Shown: positions 26,135 to 35,130 of the stretch, piece by piece
How positions within the stretch are numbered: the stretch's first letter is position 1
How the letters are laid out: every line of letters starts with the position of its first letter
DNA from: Bradyrhizobium cajani
GTDB lineage: Bacteria > Pseudomonadota > Alphaproteobacteria > Rhizobiales > Xanthobacteraceae
DNA: 64,000 nt
NCBI RefSeq assembly: GCF_009759665.1
Contig: NZ_WQNE01000015.1
Span: 62,001-126,000 of the forward strand
Direction of reading: 5' to 3'
Translations under genes and position numbers: made by a program
The notes under the pieces: generated by a model
Database searches by the model: none
Told to the model about the DNA's origin: nothing
Seen by the model: the letters and a program-made list of their open reading frames with translations, nothing else

Positions 26135-26770
26135 GTGAAACGCATCTTGATTGCGGATGATCATGAAGTCGTGCGCTCCGGACTTCGCGCGATCGTTGAA
26201 ACGCGTTCCAACTGGATCGTGAGCGGCGAGGCGACCAACGGGGAGCAGGCTGTCGCGCTCGCGCTGGAAACCAGGCCGGACATCGTGATCGTCGACTACT
26301 CAATGCCCATCATGAACGGCCTGGAGGTCAGCCGCCGCCTCAAGGCGCTCCACCTTCGCACCGAAATCCTGATCTTGACGATGCACGAAAGCGAAGAGCT
26401 TCTGACCGAAGCCATTCTGGCGGGGGTGCGCGGCTTCCTGTTCAAGTCCGATGCCCGCAAGCACCTCATTTCCGCCATCGAAGCCTTGCTCGACGGCGGA
26501 CCGTACTTCACCAGCATCCTGCTGGAGAAGCTGCTTCATGACTACCAGGCGAACAAGCAGAACCGGGCCGACATGCTGCTGACCTCGCGCGAGCAGAGCG
26601 TGGTCCAGTTGATCGCTGAGGGCCACACCAACAGGTCGATAAGCGCGATCCTGAAGCTGAGCGTGAAGACGGTCGAGACCCACCGTGCATCCGCAATGCG
26701 CAAGCTCAGGATGTCATCCACCGCCGAGCTGGTCCGTTATGCGATCCGCAAGAAGCTGGTTGCACCCTGA
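26135..26770 (+). CDS. Response regulator, NarL/FixJ family, copy 2
   Basis: 211 residues starting at a GTG (VKRILIADDHEVVRSGLRA). The receiver has Asp-Asp at 8-9, phospho-acceptor Asp54 in VIVDYSMPIM and Lys in FLFKSDARK. The LuxR-type output domain reads LTSREQSVVQLIAEGHTNRS and LSVKTVETHRASAMRKL. It appears to be a duplicate of the regulator 158 bases upstream. The start has no strong Shine-Dalgarno sequence, and an ATG at 26066 would add 23 residues without homology to the sister protein. It may bind overlapping DNA sites with copy 1 and form heterodimers (inference). Confidence 0.92.
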   Translation: MKRILIADDHEVVRSGLRAIVETRSNWIVSGEATNGEQAVALALETRPDIVIVDYSMPIMNGLEVSRRLKALHLRTEILILTMHESEELLTEAILAGVRGFLFKSDARKHLISAIEALLDGGPYFTSILLEKLLHDYQANKQNRADMLLTSREQSVVQLIAEGHTNRSISAILKLSVKTVETHRASAMRKLRMSSTAELVRYAIRKKLVAP

Positions 26771-26855
26771 AGAGGGCGATCGGAGCGACAATTCCGGCGG
26801 CACGGTCGTTTCGGCGCCGCAAACGCCGTATCGCACGGAACCAAAGGACAGGACG

Positions 26856-27782
26856 TTGAAGACGGAACAAGGCGTCCTCCGCATCTCCATTGCCGTCACG
26901 CTTCTTTTGTCCGGCTTCGGCATCCTGTTCGGCCTCCTGTCGGGCTCCTTCGTGATTGTGTTTGACGGTGTCTACGGGCTGACAAGCGCCACCATGACGG
27001 TCCTCGCCTTGTTCGTCTCGAACCTGATTGTATCGTCAACGGCGAGCGGTCCCGCCAAGAGCAATCTGGTCAAGCACTTCACCATGGGTTTCTGGCACCT
27101 GGAGCCCATGGTCCTCGGCCTGAACGGCATGCTGCTGACGGGAGCGTCGATCTACGGATTCATCAACGCGGTCGGCAGCATTATGACGGGCGGGCGTCCG
27201 CTCGCCTTTGATCATGCCGTCGTCTACCCGGTGGTGACGTTGATCATCGCGGTTGCCATGACCATCTTTACCCGCGCAGCGAACCGGAAGTTCAAATCGG
27301 ACTTCGTCGCACTCGACGCCAAGGCATGGCTGATGTCGGCGGCTCTTGGCGCCGCTCTGCTCGTAGCCTTCGTCTTCGGCCTCATGATCCAGGGATCAAG
27401 CCTCGAATGGGTGTCGCCCTATATCGACCCGGCAGTGTTGGGGCTGGTGTGCCTGGTGATCATTCCGATTCCGGCCAGAACGATAAGGCAGGCGCTGGCG
27501 GATATCCTGTTGGTCACGCCGTCCGATCTCAAGCAGCATGTCGATGAGGTCGCGAGCGAGATTGTGCGGCGCCACGGCTTCCTGTCCTACCGCTGTTATG
27601 TGGCCAGGGTGGGCCGCGGCAGGCAGATCGAGCTCAATTTCATCGTGCCGACGGACTGGCCGCCAACCCGGCTGCAGGACTGGGACCGCATTCGCGACGA
27701 GACCGGTGAAGCGATCGGCGATGACAATCCCGATCGCTGGCTTACCATCGCCTTTACGGCGGATCCCGAATGGGCCGACTGA
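26856..27782 (+). CDS. Cation-efflux family membrane protein (CDF, COG3965-like)
   Basis: About 308 residues with five to six helices: LRISIAVTLLLSGFGILFG, VIVFDGVYGLTSATMTV, LGLNGMLLTGASIYGFI, VVTLIIAVAMTIF and AWLMSAALGAALLVAFVFG, then a soluble C-terminal domain. CDF transporters export divalent metals through HxxxD sites on helices 2 and 5. Here Asp is kept (FDGVY, LDAKAW) but the histidines are not evident, as in the atypical branch. The start is uncertain: I choose the TTG at 26856 preceded by AAAGGACAGG. The frame is open further upstream, into the regulator gene, where an ATG at 26739 lies. It may be co-transcribed with the response regulator 85 bases upstream. Confidence 0.78.
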   Translation: MKTEQGVLRISIAVTLLLSGFGILFGLLSGSFVIVFDGVYGLTSATMTVLALFVSNLIVSSTASGPAKSNLVKHFTMGFWHLEPMVLGLNGMLLTGASIYGFINAVGSIMTGGRPLAFDHAVVYPVVTLIIAVAMTIFTRAANRKFKSDFVALDAKAWLMSAALGAALLVAFVFGLMIQGSSLEWVSPYIDPAVLGLVCLVIIPIPARTIRQALADILLVTPSDLKQHVDEVASEIVRRHGFLSYRCYVARVGRGRQIELNFIVPTDWPPTRLQDWDRIRDETGEAIGDDNPDRWLTIAFTADPEWAD

Positions 27783-27872
27783 TGCACGCCGTGCCGGTGG
27801 TGTAGGCAAGATCCCCGGCGAGCGAAACCTACTATGCTTCTCCGAGAGGTCGAGGCTCATTCAGCCGCGGCT

Positions 27873-27898
27873 GCGCGCCCGACGCAGACGCGGCGCGC
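27873..27898. terminator. Possible bidirectional hairpin between convergent genes
   Basis: GCGCGCC (27873-27879) and GGCGCGC (27892-27898) form perfect 7-bp arms in the 178-base gap between the cation-efflux gene and the YciI gene, which converge. No T-tract is present. Confidence 0.3.
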
Positions 27899-27960
27899 CT
27901 GATCGATACGGATGGTCGGATGACCGTATGTGGTGCTTGAGGCGCCAGCGTTGAGATCTC

Positions 27961-28248
27961 TCAGCCCTGGCGACGCAGAAAGCCCGTGATCGTGACCTTT
28001 TCCCAGATGCCGGCCGCGGCAAAGGGATCTGCGCGGTTGAAGGCTTCGACCTCCGTCCGGCCCGACGCCTCGATCAGGAACAGGCTGCCGATCATGGTCT
28101 GGCCATCGTCGGAGACGAGCGGCCCCGACACCACGATCTTGACCCCAAAGCGCGAGGTGTCGCTCAGGAAAGCCTTGTGGGCGTCGTAGTTGGCGAGCCG
28201 GGTCGACAGCGCGCCGGTGCGGTCGAGGGCGTGAATGGCGAACAGCAT
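27961..28248 (-). CDS. YciI family protein
   Basis: 95-residue YciI-like protein with the ferredoxin-like alpha/beta fold: MLFAIHALDRTGALSTRLA, then HKAFL with the family His near residue 24, VVSGPLVSDDGQTMIGSLF and FNRADPFAAAGIWEKVTI. Members bind small hydrophobic or chlorinated aromatics, or act as minor enzymes in their breakdown; the actual role is unknown. CGGAGAC precedes the ATG. It lies 76 bases downstream of the sugar-binding-protein gene on the same strand, beyond a strong hairpin, so it is at most the last, weakly transcribed gene of the catabolic operon. Confidence 0.88.
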   Translation of the reverse strand: MLFAIHALDRTGALSTRLANYDAHKAFLSDTSRFGVKIVVSGPLVSDDGQTMIGSLFLIEASGRTEVEAFNRADPFAAAGIWEKVTITGFLRRQG

Positions 28249-28278
28249 GATGGTCTCCGTTTCTTACTTCAGTTCTTG

Positions 28279-28302
28279 GGACGGCCGCGGGAGCGGCCGT
28301 CC
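28279..28302 (-). terminator. GC-rich hairpin after the ABC binding-protein gene
   Basis: GGACGGCCGC (28279-28288) and GCGGCCGTCC (28293-28302) form a perfect 10-bp stem with a 4-base loop, just beyond the stop of the binding-protein gene. It lacks a T-tract; it may terminate the operon or protect the 3' end of the mRNA. Confidence 0.55.
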
Positions 28303-28324
28303 GGATTTGCGGTGATCGGCTGGC

Positions 28325-29299
28325 TTATTTCGCGCTGAGCTTGGCGGCGTCCTCGAAGGTCGGGCAGGTCCGCTGCTCCAGTGGCACGTCGAACGGCTGG
28401 TAATTGTCCTTGGTGATGACGGTCGGCTTCAGCACGATCTCGGCGATGACAGGCTGGTTGCGCAAGGACCGGATCGCCATCATGGTGCCGAGGCAGCCTT
28501 GCGCAAATCCGTTGTAGTCGCCGCTTGCAAGCAGTTTGCCGGACTTGATCGCGTCGATCGCCTCCTTGGTGCCGTTGATGCCGATCACCTGCGCCTTGCG
28601 GTTCGCACCGTCGAGCGCCTCGATCGCGCCGACCGCCATGGCGTCGTTGGCGGCGAGCACGCCGTCGATCTGCGAGTTCGACTGCATCAGGTTCTCCATG
28701 ACCTGAAGTGCCTGGAGCCGCTGGTAGTTGCCGGGCTGCGAGGCCAGCAGCTTGGCGCCCGGGCTTTCCTTGAGTGCATCGTTGAATCCGCGGACGCGGT
28801 CGACATTGGTCAGCGAACCCTTGACGCCCTCGATGATGACGATGTTGCCCTTGCCGCCCAGCGTCTTGAGCAGGAAGCGCGCGGTCTCCAGGCCAAGGCT
28901 GTAATCGTCGGCGCCGACGAAGGAGAGGAACTTTCCGCCGGCGGAGCGGTCGGTGATGTTGACAACGGGGATCTTTGCCTCGTTGATCTTCTCGACTCCC
29001 GGCACCATCGCCTTGTAGTCGACCGGCGTGAACACGATAGCGCTCGGCTTCTTCACCACGACGTCCTCGATCTGGCTGAGCTGCTCGGGGATCGAGTCCG
29101 GCTTGGTCGGGATGTATTGCAGCGTCTTCGCGTTCAGCGTCTTCGCCATGTTGTCGGCGCCCACCCGCACCGTCTGGAAGAACGGATTGGTCTGGTTCTT
29201 TGTGAAGACGGCGATGGTCTCGCCGTCGGCACGAACCTCGGTGGTGAACGCGGCCGCCATCAGCAGCGGCAGCGCCAGATAGCCCAGTTTCTGTCTCAT
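28325..29299 (-). CDS. Ribose-type ABC importer substrate-binding protein
   Basis: 324 residues with a signal peptide (MRQKLGYLALPLLMAAAF, cleavage near VRADG). The mature part is a Peripla_BP_4/RbsB-type fold: IAVFTKNQTNPFFQTVRVG at the start, KKPSAIVFTPVDYKAMVP, the interdomain GVLAANDAMAVGAIEALDG and QVIGINGTKEAIDAI. GGAGGCAAC before the ATG at 29299 supports this start rather than one 18 bases upstream. It is last in the import module, 42 bases after a permease gene. The family usually binds sugars or polyols, but the surrounding aromatic genes make an aromatic or glycosidic ligand possible. Confidence 0.93.
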   Translation of the reverse strand: MRQKLGYLALPLLMAAAFTTEVRADGETIAVFTKNQTNPFFQTVRVGADNMAKTLNAKTLQYIPTKPDSIPEQLSQIEDVVVKKPSAIVFTPVDYKAMVPGVEKINEAKIPVVNITDRSAGGKFLSFVGADDYSLGLETARFLLKTLGGKGNIVIIEGVKGSLTNVDRVRGFNDALKESPGAKLLASQPGNYQRLQALQVMENLMQSNSQIDGVLAANDAMAVGAIEALDGANRKAQVIGINGTKEAIDAIKSGKLLASGDYNGFAQGCLGTMMAIRSLRNQPVIAEIVLKPTVITKDNYQPFDVPLEQRTCPTFEDAAKLSAK

Positions 29300-29341
29300 G
29301 TTGCCTCCATCCCTCATTTTGCTTGTTGGATTTCTAAGAGC

Positions 29342-30319
29342 TCATTGCGCGCGGCGGCGGGTCTTCATGTCGAGCCAGACCGCGAGAATGACGATGATGC
29401 CGGTGACCAGCGGTTGCCAGTTGGCGCTGACCGAGAGCAGGTTCATGCCGTTCAGCACCAGCGTCAGGATCAGCGCGCCGATAAACGTGCCGAACACGGT
29501 GCCGACCCCGCCGAACAGTGAGGTGCCGCCGATCAGCACGGCCGCGATCGCGGGCAGCGTCAGGCTTTCGCCGATGTCGGCCTCCGCGGAATTCAGCCGC
29601 GACAGGAAGATGATCGAAGCAAGCCCCGCCATGGTGCCGGACACGGCATAGACCAGCAGCAGGCGCCGCGCGACGGGGATGCCGGAGAGGCGCGCCGCCA
29701 CCGGATTGGCGCCGATCGCGTAGATCTCCTGGCCCCAGATCGTCCGCTGCGCGAACAGCGTCCCGATTCCGAGGAACACCAGCAGCAGATAGACCGGGAT
29801 CGGCAGGCCGAACAGATAGCCGCTGCCGATCTGGCGGAAGCCGGCCGGGAAGCCGTGCAGGGTCTCGCCCGCCATGTACCAATAGGTGAGGCCGTTCAGC
29901 ACCCAGAGCATGCCATAGGTGGCGATGAAGGAGGGGATGCGCAGCGCGGTGACCATGATGCCGTTGAGGAGACCGACGATGCCGCCGCAGGCAAGCCCGG
30001 TGAGAATGCCGAGCGCGGGCGAGCCGGTCTTGTGGATCACGGTCCCGGCGATACAGGCGGACAGCGCGACATTGGCGCCGACGGACAGATCGAGGCCGGC
30101 GGTCAGCACCACCAGCGTCAGGCCGGAGGCGATGAAGAAGGTCAGGCTCGCCTGCCGCAGCACGTTGAGGATGTTGCCGAGGCTCAGGAAGGAATCGCTG
30201 AGCACGGCGAGCACCGCACAGATCAGCAGCGCCGCGAGCAGGCGGTAGAACAGCTGGATCGCATCCTGCGACAGGAACGAGCGCGGCGGCGCGATGGCAT
30301 CCTTGGTGATGTCGGTCAT
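29342..30319 (-). CDS. Ribose-type ABC importer permease 1
   Basis: 325-residue BPD_transp_2 (RbsC-type) permease with about nine to ten helices. Landmarks include LVVLTAGLDLSVGANVALS (the DLSVG motif of sugar permeases) and the EAA-like region VLIGGTSLFGGVGTVFGT. The start at 30319 overlaps the stop of the second permease gene by four bases. Two different permease genes in one operon imply a heterodimeric channel, in contrast to the single permease of the second importer in this window. Confidence 0.93.
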   Translation of the reverse strand: MTDITKDAIAPPRSFLSQDAIQLFYRLLAALLICAVLAVLSDSFLSLGNILNVLRQASLTFFIASGLTLVVLTAGLDLSVGANVALSACIAGTVIHKTGSPALGILTGLACGGIVGLLNGIMVTALRIPSFIATYGMLWVLNGLTYWYMAGETLHGFPAGFRQIGSGYLFGLPIPVYLLLVFLGIGTLFAQRTIWGQEIYAIGANPVAARLSGIPVARRLLLVYAVSGTMAGLASIIFLSRLNSAEADIGESLTLPAIAAVLIGGTSLFGGVGTVFGTFIGALILTLVLNGMNLLSVSANWQPLVTGIIVILAVWLDMKTRRRAQ

Positions 30320-31266
30320 GCGCGGCTCCGAAGACCATCGAGGAACAGGGCAACGATGACGAGGACGCCGACGCTTGCGACCTGCACCGAGGACGGCAGC
30401 GAGATCAGGTTCAGCCCATTGCGCAGCACGCCCACCGCGATCACACCGAGCACGGTGCCGAGCAGCCAGCCATTGCCGCGCTCGAACGAAGTGCCGCCAA
30501 CCGCGACGGCTGCGATGGCATCGAATTCGAGACCGAGGCCGGCGGTGGGATGGCCGGAATTCATCCGGGCCGTCATCAGCAGACCGGCGATGCCGGCCAT
30601 GGCGCCGCCGATCGCGTAGACCGCGATCAGCAGCCGGTTCGGCGACAGGCCGGCATAGCGCAGCGCCTCGCGGTTGCCGCCGAGTGCGAAAATGTAGGTG
30701 CCGAAGCGGGTGTGATAGAGCAGGCCGTGAAACGCCGCATAGGTCACGAGCGCCATCACGATCGGCACGGGCACGCCGAGCAGCGTCGCGGAGTAGATGT
30801 CGCGCACACTGTGCGGGATGCCGACGACGCTCTGGCCGTCGCTGACGATCAGCGACAGCCCTTGCGCCATGCCGAGCGTGCCGAGCGTCGCGACGAAGGG
30901 CGGGATGCCGAGGATCGCGACCAGCCAGCCGTTGGCGATGCCGAAGGCGGCGCCAACGAGAAGCCCGGCGCCGAGCCCAAGCAGCATCGACTTGGTCGCG
31001 AGCGACACGATGGCGACGCAGAGCGAGGTCAGCGTCAGCACCGCGCCCATCGACAGGTCCAGCCCCTCCGTCATGATGATCAGCGTCATCGGAAGCGCGA
31101 GCATGGTGAGGATGGTCGACTGCACCAGCACGTTGGAGAGGTTGGCGACCGACAGGAAGCCGGGCGCGATCGCGCTGAACAGCGCGATCAGCAGCACCAG
31201 CACCATGGCAACGCCGGGAATGCGTTGGAGCGGGTTGGGTTGTGAAATGACTGCGGCCTCACGCAT
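30316..31266 (-). CDS. Ribose-type ABC importer permease 2
   Basis: 316 residues, again RbsC-type: MTLIIMTEGLDLSMGAVLT carries the DLSxG motif, and AVAVGGTSFERGNGWLLGT is the coupling region. It is related to, but distinct from, the permease encoded just downstream. Its start lies eight bases inside the end of the ATPase gene, and its own end overlaps permease 1 by four bases, so the whole import module is translationally coupled. Confidence 0.93.
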   Translation of the reverse strand: MREAAVISQPNPLQRIPGVAMVLVLLIALFSAIAPGFLSVANLSNVLVQSTILTMLALPMTLIIMTEGLDLSMGAVLTLTSLCVAIVSLATKSMLLGLGAGLLVGAAFGIANGWLVAILGIPPFVATLGTLGMAQGLSLIVSDGQSVVGIPHSVRDIYSATLLGVPVPIVMALVTYAAFHGLLYHTRFGTYIFALGGNREALRYAGLSPNRLLIAVYAIGGAMAGIAGLLMTARMNSGHPTAGLGLEFDAIAAVAVGGTSFERGNGWLLGTVLGVIAVGVLRNGLNLISLPSSVQVASVGVLVIVALFLDGLRSRA

Positions 31267-32782
31267 GATGCATCCCCAGTCGCACGATGTTCTCCTCGGT
31301 CAGTTCGTTGCGCGTCAGGTGCCCGGCGATGCGCCCCTCGCGCATCACATAGGCGCGGTCGCAGACATGGCAGATCTCGACCTGTTCGGACGAGATCATC
31401 AGGGCGGCCGCGCCCTCCGCGACGAGGCGGTCGATCAGGGCAAAGATCTCGGACTTGGCACCGATGTCGATGCCTCGCGTCGGCTCGTCGAAGATGAAGA
31501 GCTTCGAGCCGGCAGCCAGCCATTTGCCGATCACGACCTTCTGCTGGTTGCCGCCCGAGAGCAGGCCGACGGTCTGCCGCGCGCTCGGCGTGGCGATCCT
31601 CAGCTGCCTGATCAGGCTATCGGACGTACGCTGTGCGCCACGCTGGTCGAACAGGCCGCTTGGGAACAGCTTTCGCAGCGCCGACACCACCAAATTGTCG
31701 CTCACCGAGCGCAGCAGCGCGAGACCTTCACTCTTGCGGCTCTCCGGGATCAGCGCGATGCCGCGGCGGGTGGCGAGGTCCGGCTCGCCGGCAATGGCCT
31801 TGCCGTCGAAGATGATCTCGCCCGATGTCACGGGATCGGCGCCGAAGATGGCGCGCGCAACCTCGCTGCGGCCGGAGCCGACCAGGCCGCACAGGCCAAC
31901 GATCTCGCCCCGGCGCACTTCGATGTTGATGTCGGAGATGCCGGTCGATGCGGTCAGGCCCTTGACCTCGAGCAGTATCTCGCCGGGCTTGTCGGCGAAA
32001 TTGCGCGGATAGGTCATGTCGACGTTGCGGCCGACCATCATGCGCACGAGCTGGTCCGGCGTGACGTCCGCGGGTCGGACACCGTCGATGCGGCGGCCGT
32101 CGCGCAGCACGGTGATGCGATCGCCGAGCGCGAACACCTCAGCCATCCGGTGCGAGATGTACACGATGGACACGCCGTCGGCCTTCAGCCGCGCGATCAG
32201 CGCGAACAGCAGCTCGGTCTCGCGGTCGGACAGCGCCGCGGTCGGCTCATCCATCACGAGAATGCGGGCATTCTGGCTGATTGCCTTCGCGATCTCGACC
32301 ATCTGCTGCTGCGCGACGCCGAGCTTGTCGACTGTGGTGGAGGGATCGATGTCGAAACCGATCGTGCCGAGCACGCGCCTGGCGTCGGCCAGGATCTTGC
32401 GCCGGTCGATGGTGCCGGGGATGCGGCCCTTCGGCTCGCGGCCGAGGAAGATGTTCTGGGCGATATCGAGATAGGGGACCAGCGAGAATTCCTGGAAGAT
32501 CACGGCAATGCCGAGCTTCTGCGCATCGGCGGTCGAAGAGATCGCGACCTTCTCGCCGTTGTGGTAGAACTCGCCGGCGTCCGCGTGGTACGCGCCGCAC
32601 AGCACCTTCATCAGGCTCGATTTGCCGGCGCCGTTCTCACCCAGCAGCATATGGACTTCGCCGGGGTAGACGGCAAAGGATACGTCATCCAGCGCCTTGA
32701 CGCCGGGAAACTCCTTGCTGATACCCCGCAGCTCCAGCAGCGGTGTGGGCGTTGTGGCCTCGATCGGGAGCGCGTCGCTCAT
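31259..32782 (-). CDS. Ribose-type ABC importer ATPase (RbsA/MglA-like)
   Basis: 507-residue double ATPase. Domain 1 has Walker A GENGAGKSS near residue 55, signature LGVAQQQMVEIAKA and Walker B ILVMDEPTAALSD. Domain 2 has a degenerate Walker A (GLVGSGRSEVA), signature LSGGNQQKVVIGKWL and Walker B LFIFDEPTRGIDIG, the asymmetric pattern usual for sugar importers. It overlaps the FAD-linked oxidase gene by four bases upstream and permease 2 by eight downstream. It powers import through the two permeases. Confidence 0.95.
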   Translation of the reverse strand: MSDALPIEATTPTPLLELRGISKEFPGVKALDDVSFAVYPGEVHMLLGENGAGKSSLMKVLCGAYHADAGEFYHNGEKVAISSTADAQKLGIAVIFQEFSLVPYLDIAQNIFLGREPKGRIPGTIDRRKILADARRVLGTIGFDIDPSTTVDKLGVAQQQMVEIAKAISQNARILVMDEPTAALSDRETELLFALIARLKADGVSIVYISHRMAEVFALGDRITVLRDGRRIDGVRPADVTPDQLVRMMVGRNVDMTYPRNFADKPGEILLEVKGLTASTGISDINIEVRRGEIVGLCGLVGSGRSEVARAIFGADPVTSGEIIFDGKAIAGEPDLATRRGIALIPESRKSEGLALLRSVSDNLVVSALRKLFPSGLFDQRGAQRTSDSLIRQLRIATPSARQTVGLLSGGNQQKVVIGKWLAAGSKLFIFDEPTRGIDIGAKSEIFALIDRLVAEGAAALMISSEQVEICHVCDRAYVMREGRIAGHLTRNELTEENIVRLGMHHA

Positions 32783-34173
32783 GCCTTGGCTCCACTCGCA
32801 AAGATCTTTCCGGGATTCATCAGGCCTCTGGGATCCAGCGCGGTCTTGACCTGTCGCATCACGTCAACGGCCTCGCCGAGCTCGTCGGCGAGATAGTCGA
32901 TCTTGCCGAGCCCGATGCCGTGCTCGCCGGTGCAGGTACCGTCCATGGCGATGGCGCGGGCGACCATGCGGGCCTGCAGCGCCTTGGCGCCTTCGGCTTC
33001 GTCGGGCTTGGCGGGATCGATCAGGATCAGCATGTGGAAATTGCCGTCGCCGACATGGCCGACGATCGGCGCGATAAAACCGTGTTCGTCCGCATCGCGC
33101 CGGGTCTCGGTCAGGCATTCCGCGAGCCGCGAGATCGGCACGCAAACGTCGGTGATCACGGCGCGCGCGCCGGGCCGCAGGCCAAGGCCGGCATAGAGCG
33201 TGTTGTCACGGGCGTGCCAGAGTCGGCTGCGGTCCTCCGGCGCCTTGGCCCAGGCAAAGCCGTGGCCGCCATGATCGGCGGCGATCGCCTCCGCGGCCTC
33301 GGCCTGTTCGGCGACTGATGTCTCCGAGCCGTGGAACTCGAAGAACAAAGTGGGGGCCTCGCGATAGCCGAGCTTCGCGTAGGCGTTGATGCCGCGCATC
33401 ATGACGTCGTCGAGCAGCTCGATGCGGGCTACGGGGATCGCGGACTGGATCACGGAGATCGCGGTGTCGACCGCGTTGTGCAGGGTATCGAAGCTACAGA
33501 CCGCGGCCGAGATCGCCTGCGGCACGGGATGCACCTTCAACGTGATCTCGGTAATCACGCCAAGCGTGCCTTCCGCGCCGACGAACATCCGCGTCAGGTC
33601 GTAACCGGCGGCCGATTTGCGGGCGCGCTTCGCGGTCCGAATCACGCGGCCGTCGGCCAGCACCACCTCCAGCGCCATGACATTGTCCTTCATGGTGCCG
33701 TAGCGTACCGCCATGGTGCCGGAGGCGCGCGTGGAGGTCATGCCGCCGATTGAGGCGTCGGCGCCGGGATCGATCGGGAAGAAGAGGCCGGTGTTGCGCA
33801 GCTCCGCATTGAGCTGCTTGCGCGTGATGCCGGGCTGCACGACGACATCCATGTCGCTGTCGTGGATCGCCAGCACCTTGTTCATGCGCGCGAAGTCGAA
33901 GCAGACGCCGCCGGCGACCGAGGCCGCATTGCCCTCGAGCGAGGTGCCGACGCCGAACGGGACGATCGGCGTGCCTGCGTTCGCGCACATCTTCACGATG
34001 TCCGCGACCTCCTGCGTGGTTTCAGGAAAGACGACGATGTCGGGCGGCAGGTTACGGTAGTGCGACTCGCTCTGCCCGTGCTGATCGAGCACGCCGCGCG
34101 CAACGCTCGCGCGCGGGCCGATCATGCCGGTAAGGCGGTCGGCCAATATGCTCGTGCTGACCTGCGGTCCCAT
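32779..34173 (-). CDS. FAD-linked oxidase, GlcD/D-lactate dehydrogenase family
   Basis: 464 residues. N-terminal PCMH-type FAD domain: PDIVVFPETTQEVADIV, TPIVPFGVGTSLEGNA, then DPGADASIGGMTSTRASGT. The C-terminal substrate domain carries VGHVGDGNFHMLI (metal/substrate histidines) and CTGEHGIGLGK. These oxidise D-2-hydroxyacids such as glycolate or D-lactate and pass electrons to quinone or cytochrome. Overlap with the ABC ATPase gene shows it belongs to this operon. Its substrate is probably a 2-hydroxyacid released in the pathway (inference), not necessarily lactate. Confidence 0.9.
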   Translation of the reverse strand: MGPQVSTSILADRLTGMIGPRASVARGVLDQHGQSESHYRNLPPDIVVFPETTQEVADIVKMCANAGTPIVPFGVGTSLEGNAASVAGGVCFDFARMNKVLAIHDSDMDVVVQPGITRKQLNAELRNTGLFFPIDPGADASIGGMTSTRASGTMAVRYGTMKDNVMALEVVLADGRVIRTAKRARKSAAGYDLTRMFVGAEGTLGVITEITLKVHPVPQAISAAVCSFDTLHNAVDTAISVIQSAIPVARIELLDDVMMRGINAYAKLGYREAPTLFFEFHGSETSVAEQAEAAEAIAADHGGHGFAWAKAPEDRSRLWHARDNTLYAGLGLRPGARAVITDVCVPISRLAECLTETRRDADEHGFIAPIVGHVGDGNFHMLILIDPAKPDEAEGAKALQARMVARAIAMDGTCTGEHGIGLGKIDYLADELGEAVDVMRQVKTALDPRGLMNPGKIFASGAKA

Positions 34174-34230
34174 CCTTAGCTCCGTCTGCTCCCTGTTGCC
34201 GGACTCTTGCTGGTCCGGCGCCGCTTAAGC

Positions 34231-35115
34231 TTAGGCGGCTCTCGCGTTGCTCGCGACCTGCTTCAAACCGAAATCATAGTTGAGATGAAAATACTCGCTC
34301 TCCACCATGCGACCATCCGGCGCACGGCCGGCGGGGTGACGGACGAATTCGCGGATCAGGCTGTCCTTGACGCCGAACACCACGTCGCTGTCGAGATACT
34401 GGTCGCCGGCCACGAAGACATGGGTCACGAGCTGCTCGAAGCCCGGCGCCGAGATCATGAAATGCACGTGCGCCGGACGCCAGGGATGGCGGCCCTGCGC
34501 CTCCAGCATGTCGCCGACCGGCCCGTCATGTGGGATCGGATAGGCGGCGGGCTTGATCGACCAGAAATGGAAGCGGCCATTGGCGTCGGTGTGGAAGCGC
34601 GCGCGCATGGCGAGATCGCCGATGGCGTCGAGCTGCTGCACGTCGTAATAGCCGTCGTCGTCGGAATGCCAGACGTCGACGATAGCGCCCGCAAGTGGTT
34701 TTCCGTCGACGGTCGACACCGAGCCCGTGACCAGCATCGGATCGCCTTCCATCGGGCCGGAGATGTCGGCGCCGCTGTCCTTCTCCGGCGCGGCCTGGAC
34801 GAAGAACGGGCCGAGCACCGTCGTCTCGGTCGCACCCTCCGGTACCGGATGGTTGATCGCATCGACCAGCATGGAGACACCGAGCGCATCCGACAGCAGG
34901 ATGAACTCCTGGCGCTTGTCGTCGCACATGTGCCCGGTGCGGGTCAGGAAATCGATGCCGTATTCCCATTCCTTCTGGGTCGGCCGGACCTCACGGACGA
35001 AGGCATGAAGGTGGCGCACCAGCGCCTCGCTGACCTCTTTGATCCGGGGATCGGTCGCCCCCGCGATCCGCTCCAGCACCGCATCCGTGATCGTGGTCTC
35101 GTTGAAGTTGCGCAT
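34231..35115 (-). CDS. Intradiol ring-cleavage dioxygenase, probably hydroxyquinol 1,2-dioxygenase
   Basis: 294 residues. A helical dimerisation domain (1-95) precedes the catalytic beta-sandwich. Likely Fe(III) ligands are Tyr in DDGYYDVQ (156/157), Tyr192 in AAYPIP, His216 and His218 in RPAHVHF; the Tyr-to-His spacing fits hydroxyquinol and catechol 1,2-dioxygenases. The product of hydroxyquinol cleavage is maleylacetate, and a maleylacetate reductase is encoded four genes upstream in the same operon; that pairing favours hydroxyquinol over catechol. Neighbours are an oxidoreductase (15 bases upstream) and the FAD-linked oxidase (57 bases downstream). Confidence 0.92.
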   Translation of the reverse strand: MRNFNETTITDAVLERIAGATDPRIKEVSEALVRHLHAFVREVRPTQKEWEYGIDFLTRTGHMCDDKRQEFILLSDALGVSMLVDAINHPVPEGATETTVLGPFFVQAAPEKDSGADISGPMEGDPMLVTGSVSTVDGKPLAGAIVDVWHSDDDGYYDVQQLDAIGDLAMRARFHTDANGRFHFWSIKPAAYPIPHDGPVGDMLEAQGRHPWRPAHVHFMISAPGFEQLVTHVFVAGDQYLDSDVVFGVKDSLIREFVRHPAGRAPDGRMVESEYFHLNYDFGLKQVASNARAA

Positions 35116-35130
35116 GGGTGTCTCCGTTGA

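Noticed and set aside
30797..32896. 699-codon plus-strand frame opposite the ABC importer
   Set aside because: Antisense shadow of the ATPase and permease genes, which have clear motifs and overlapping starts.
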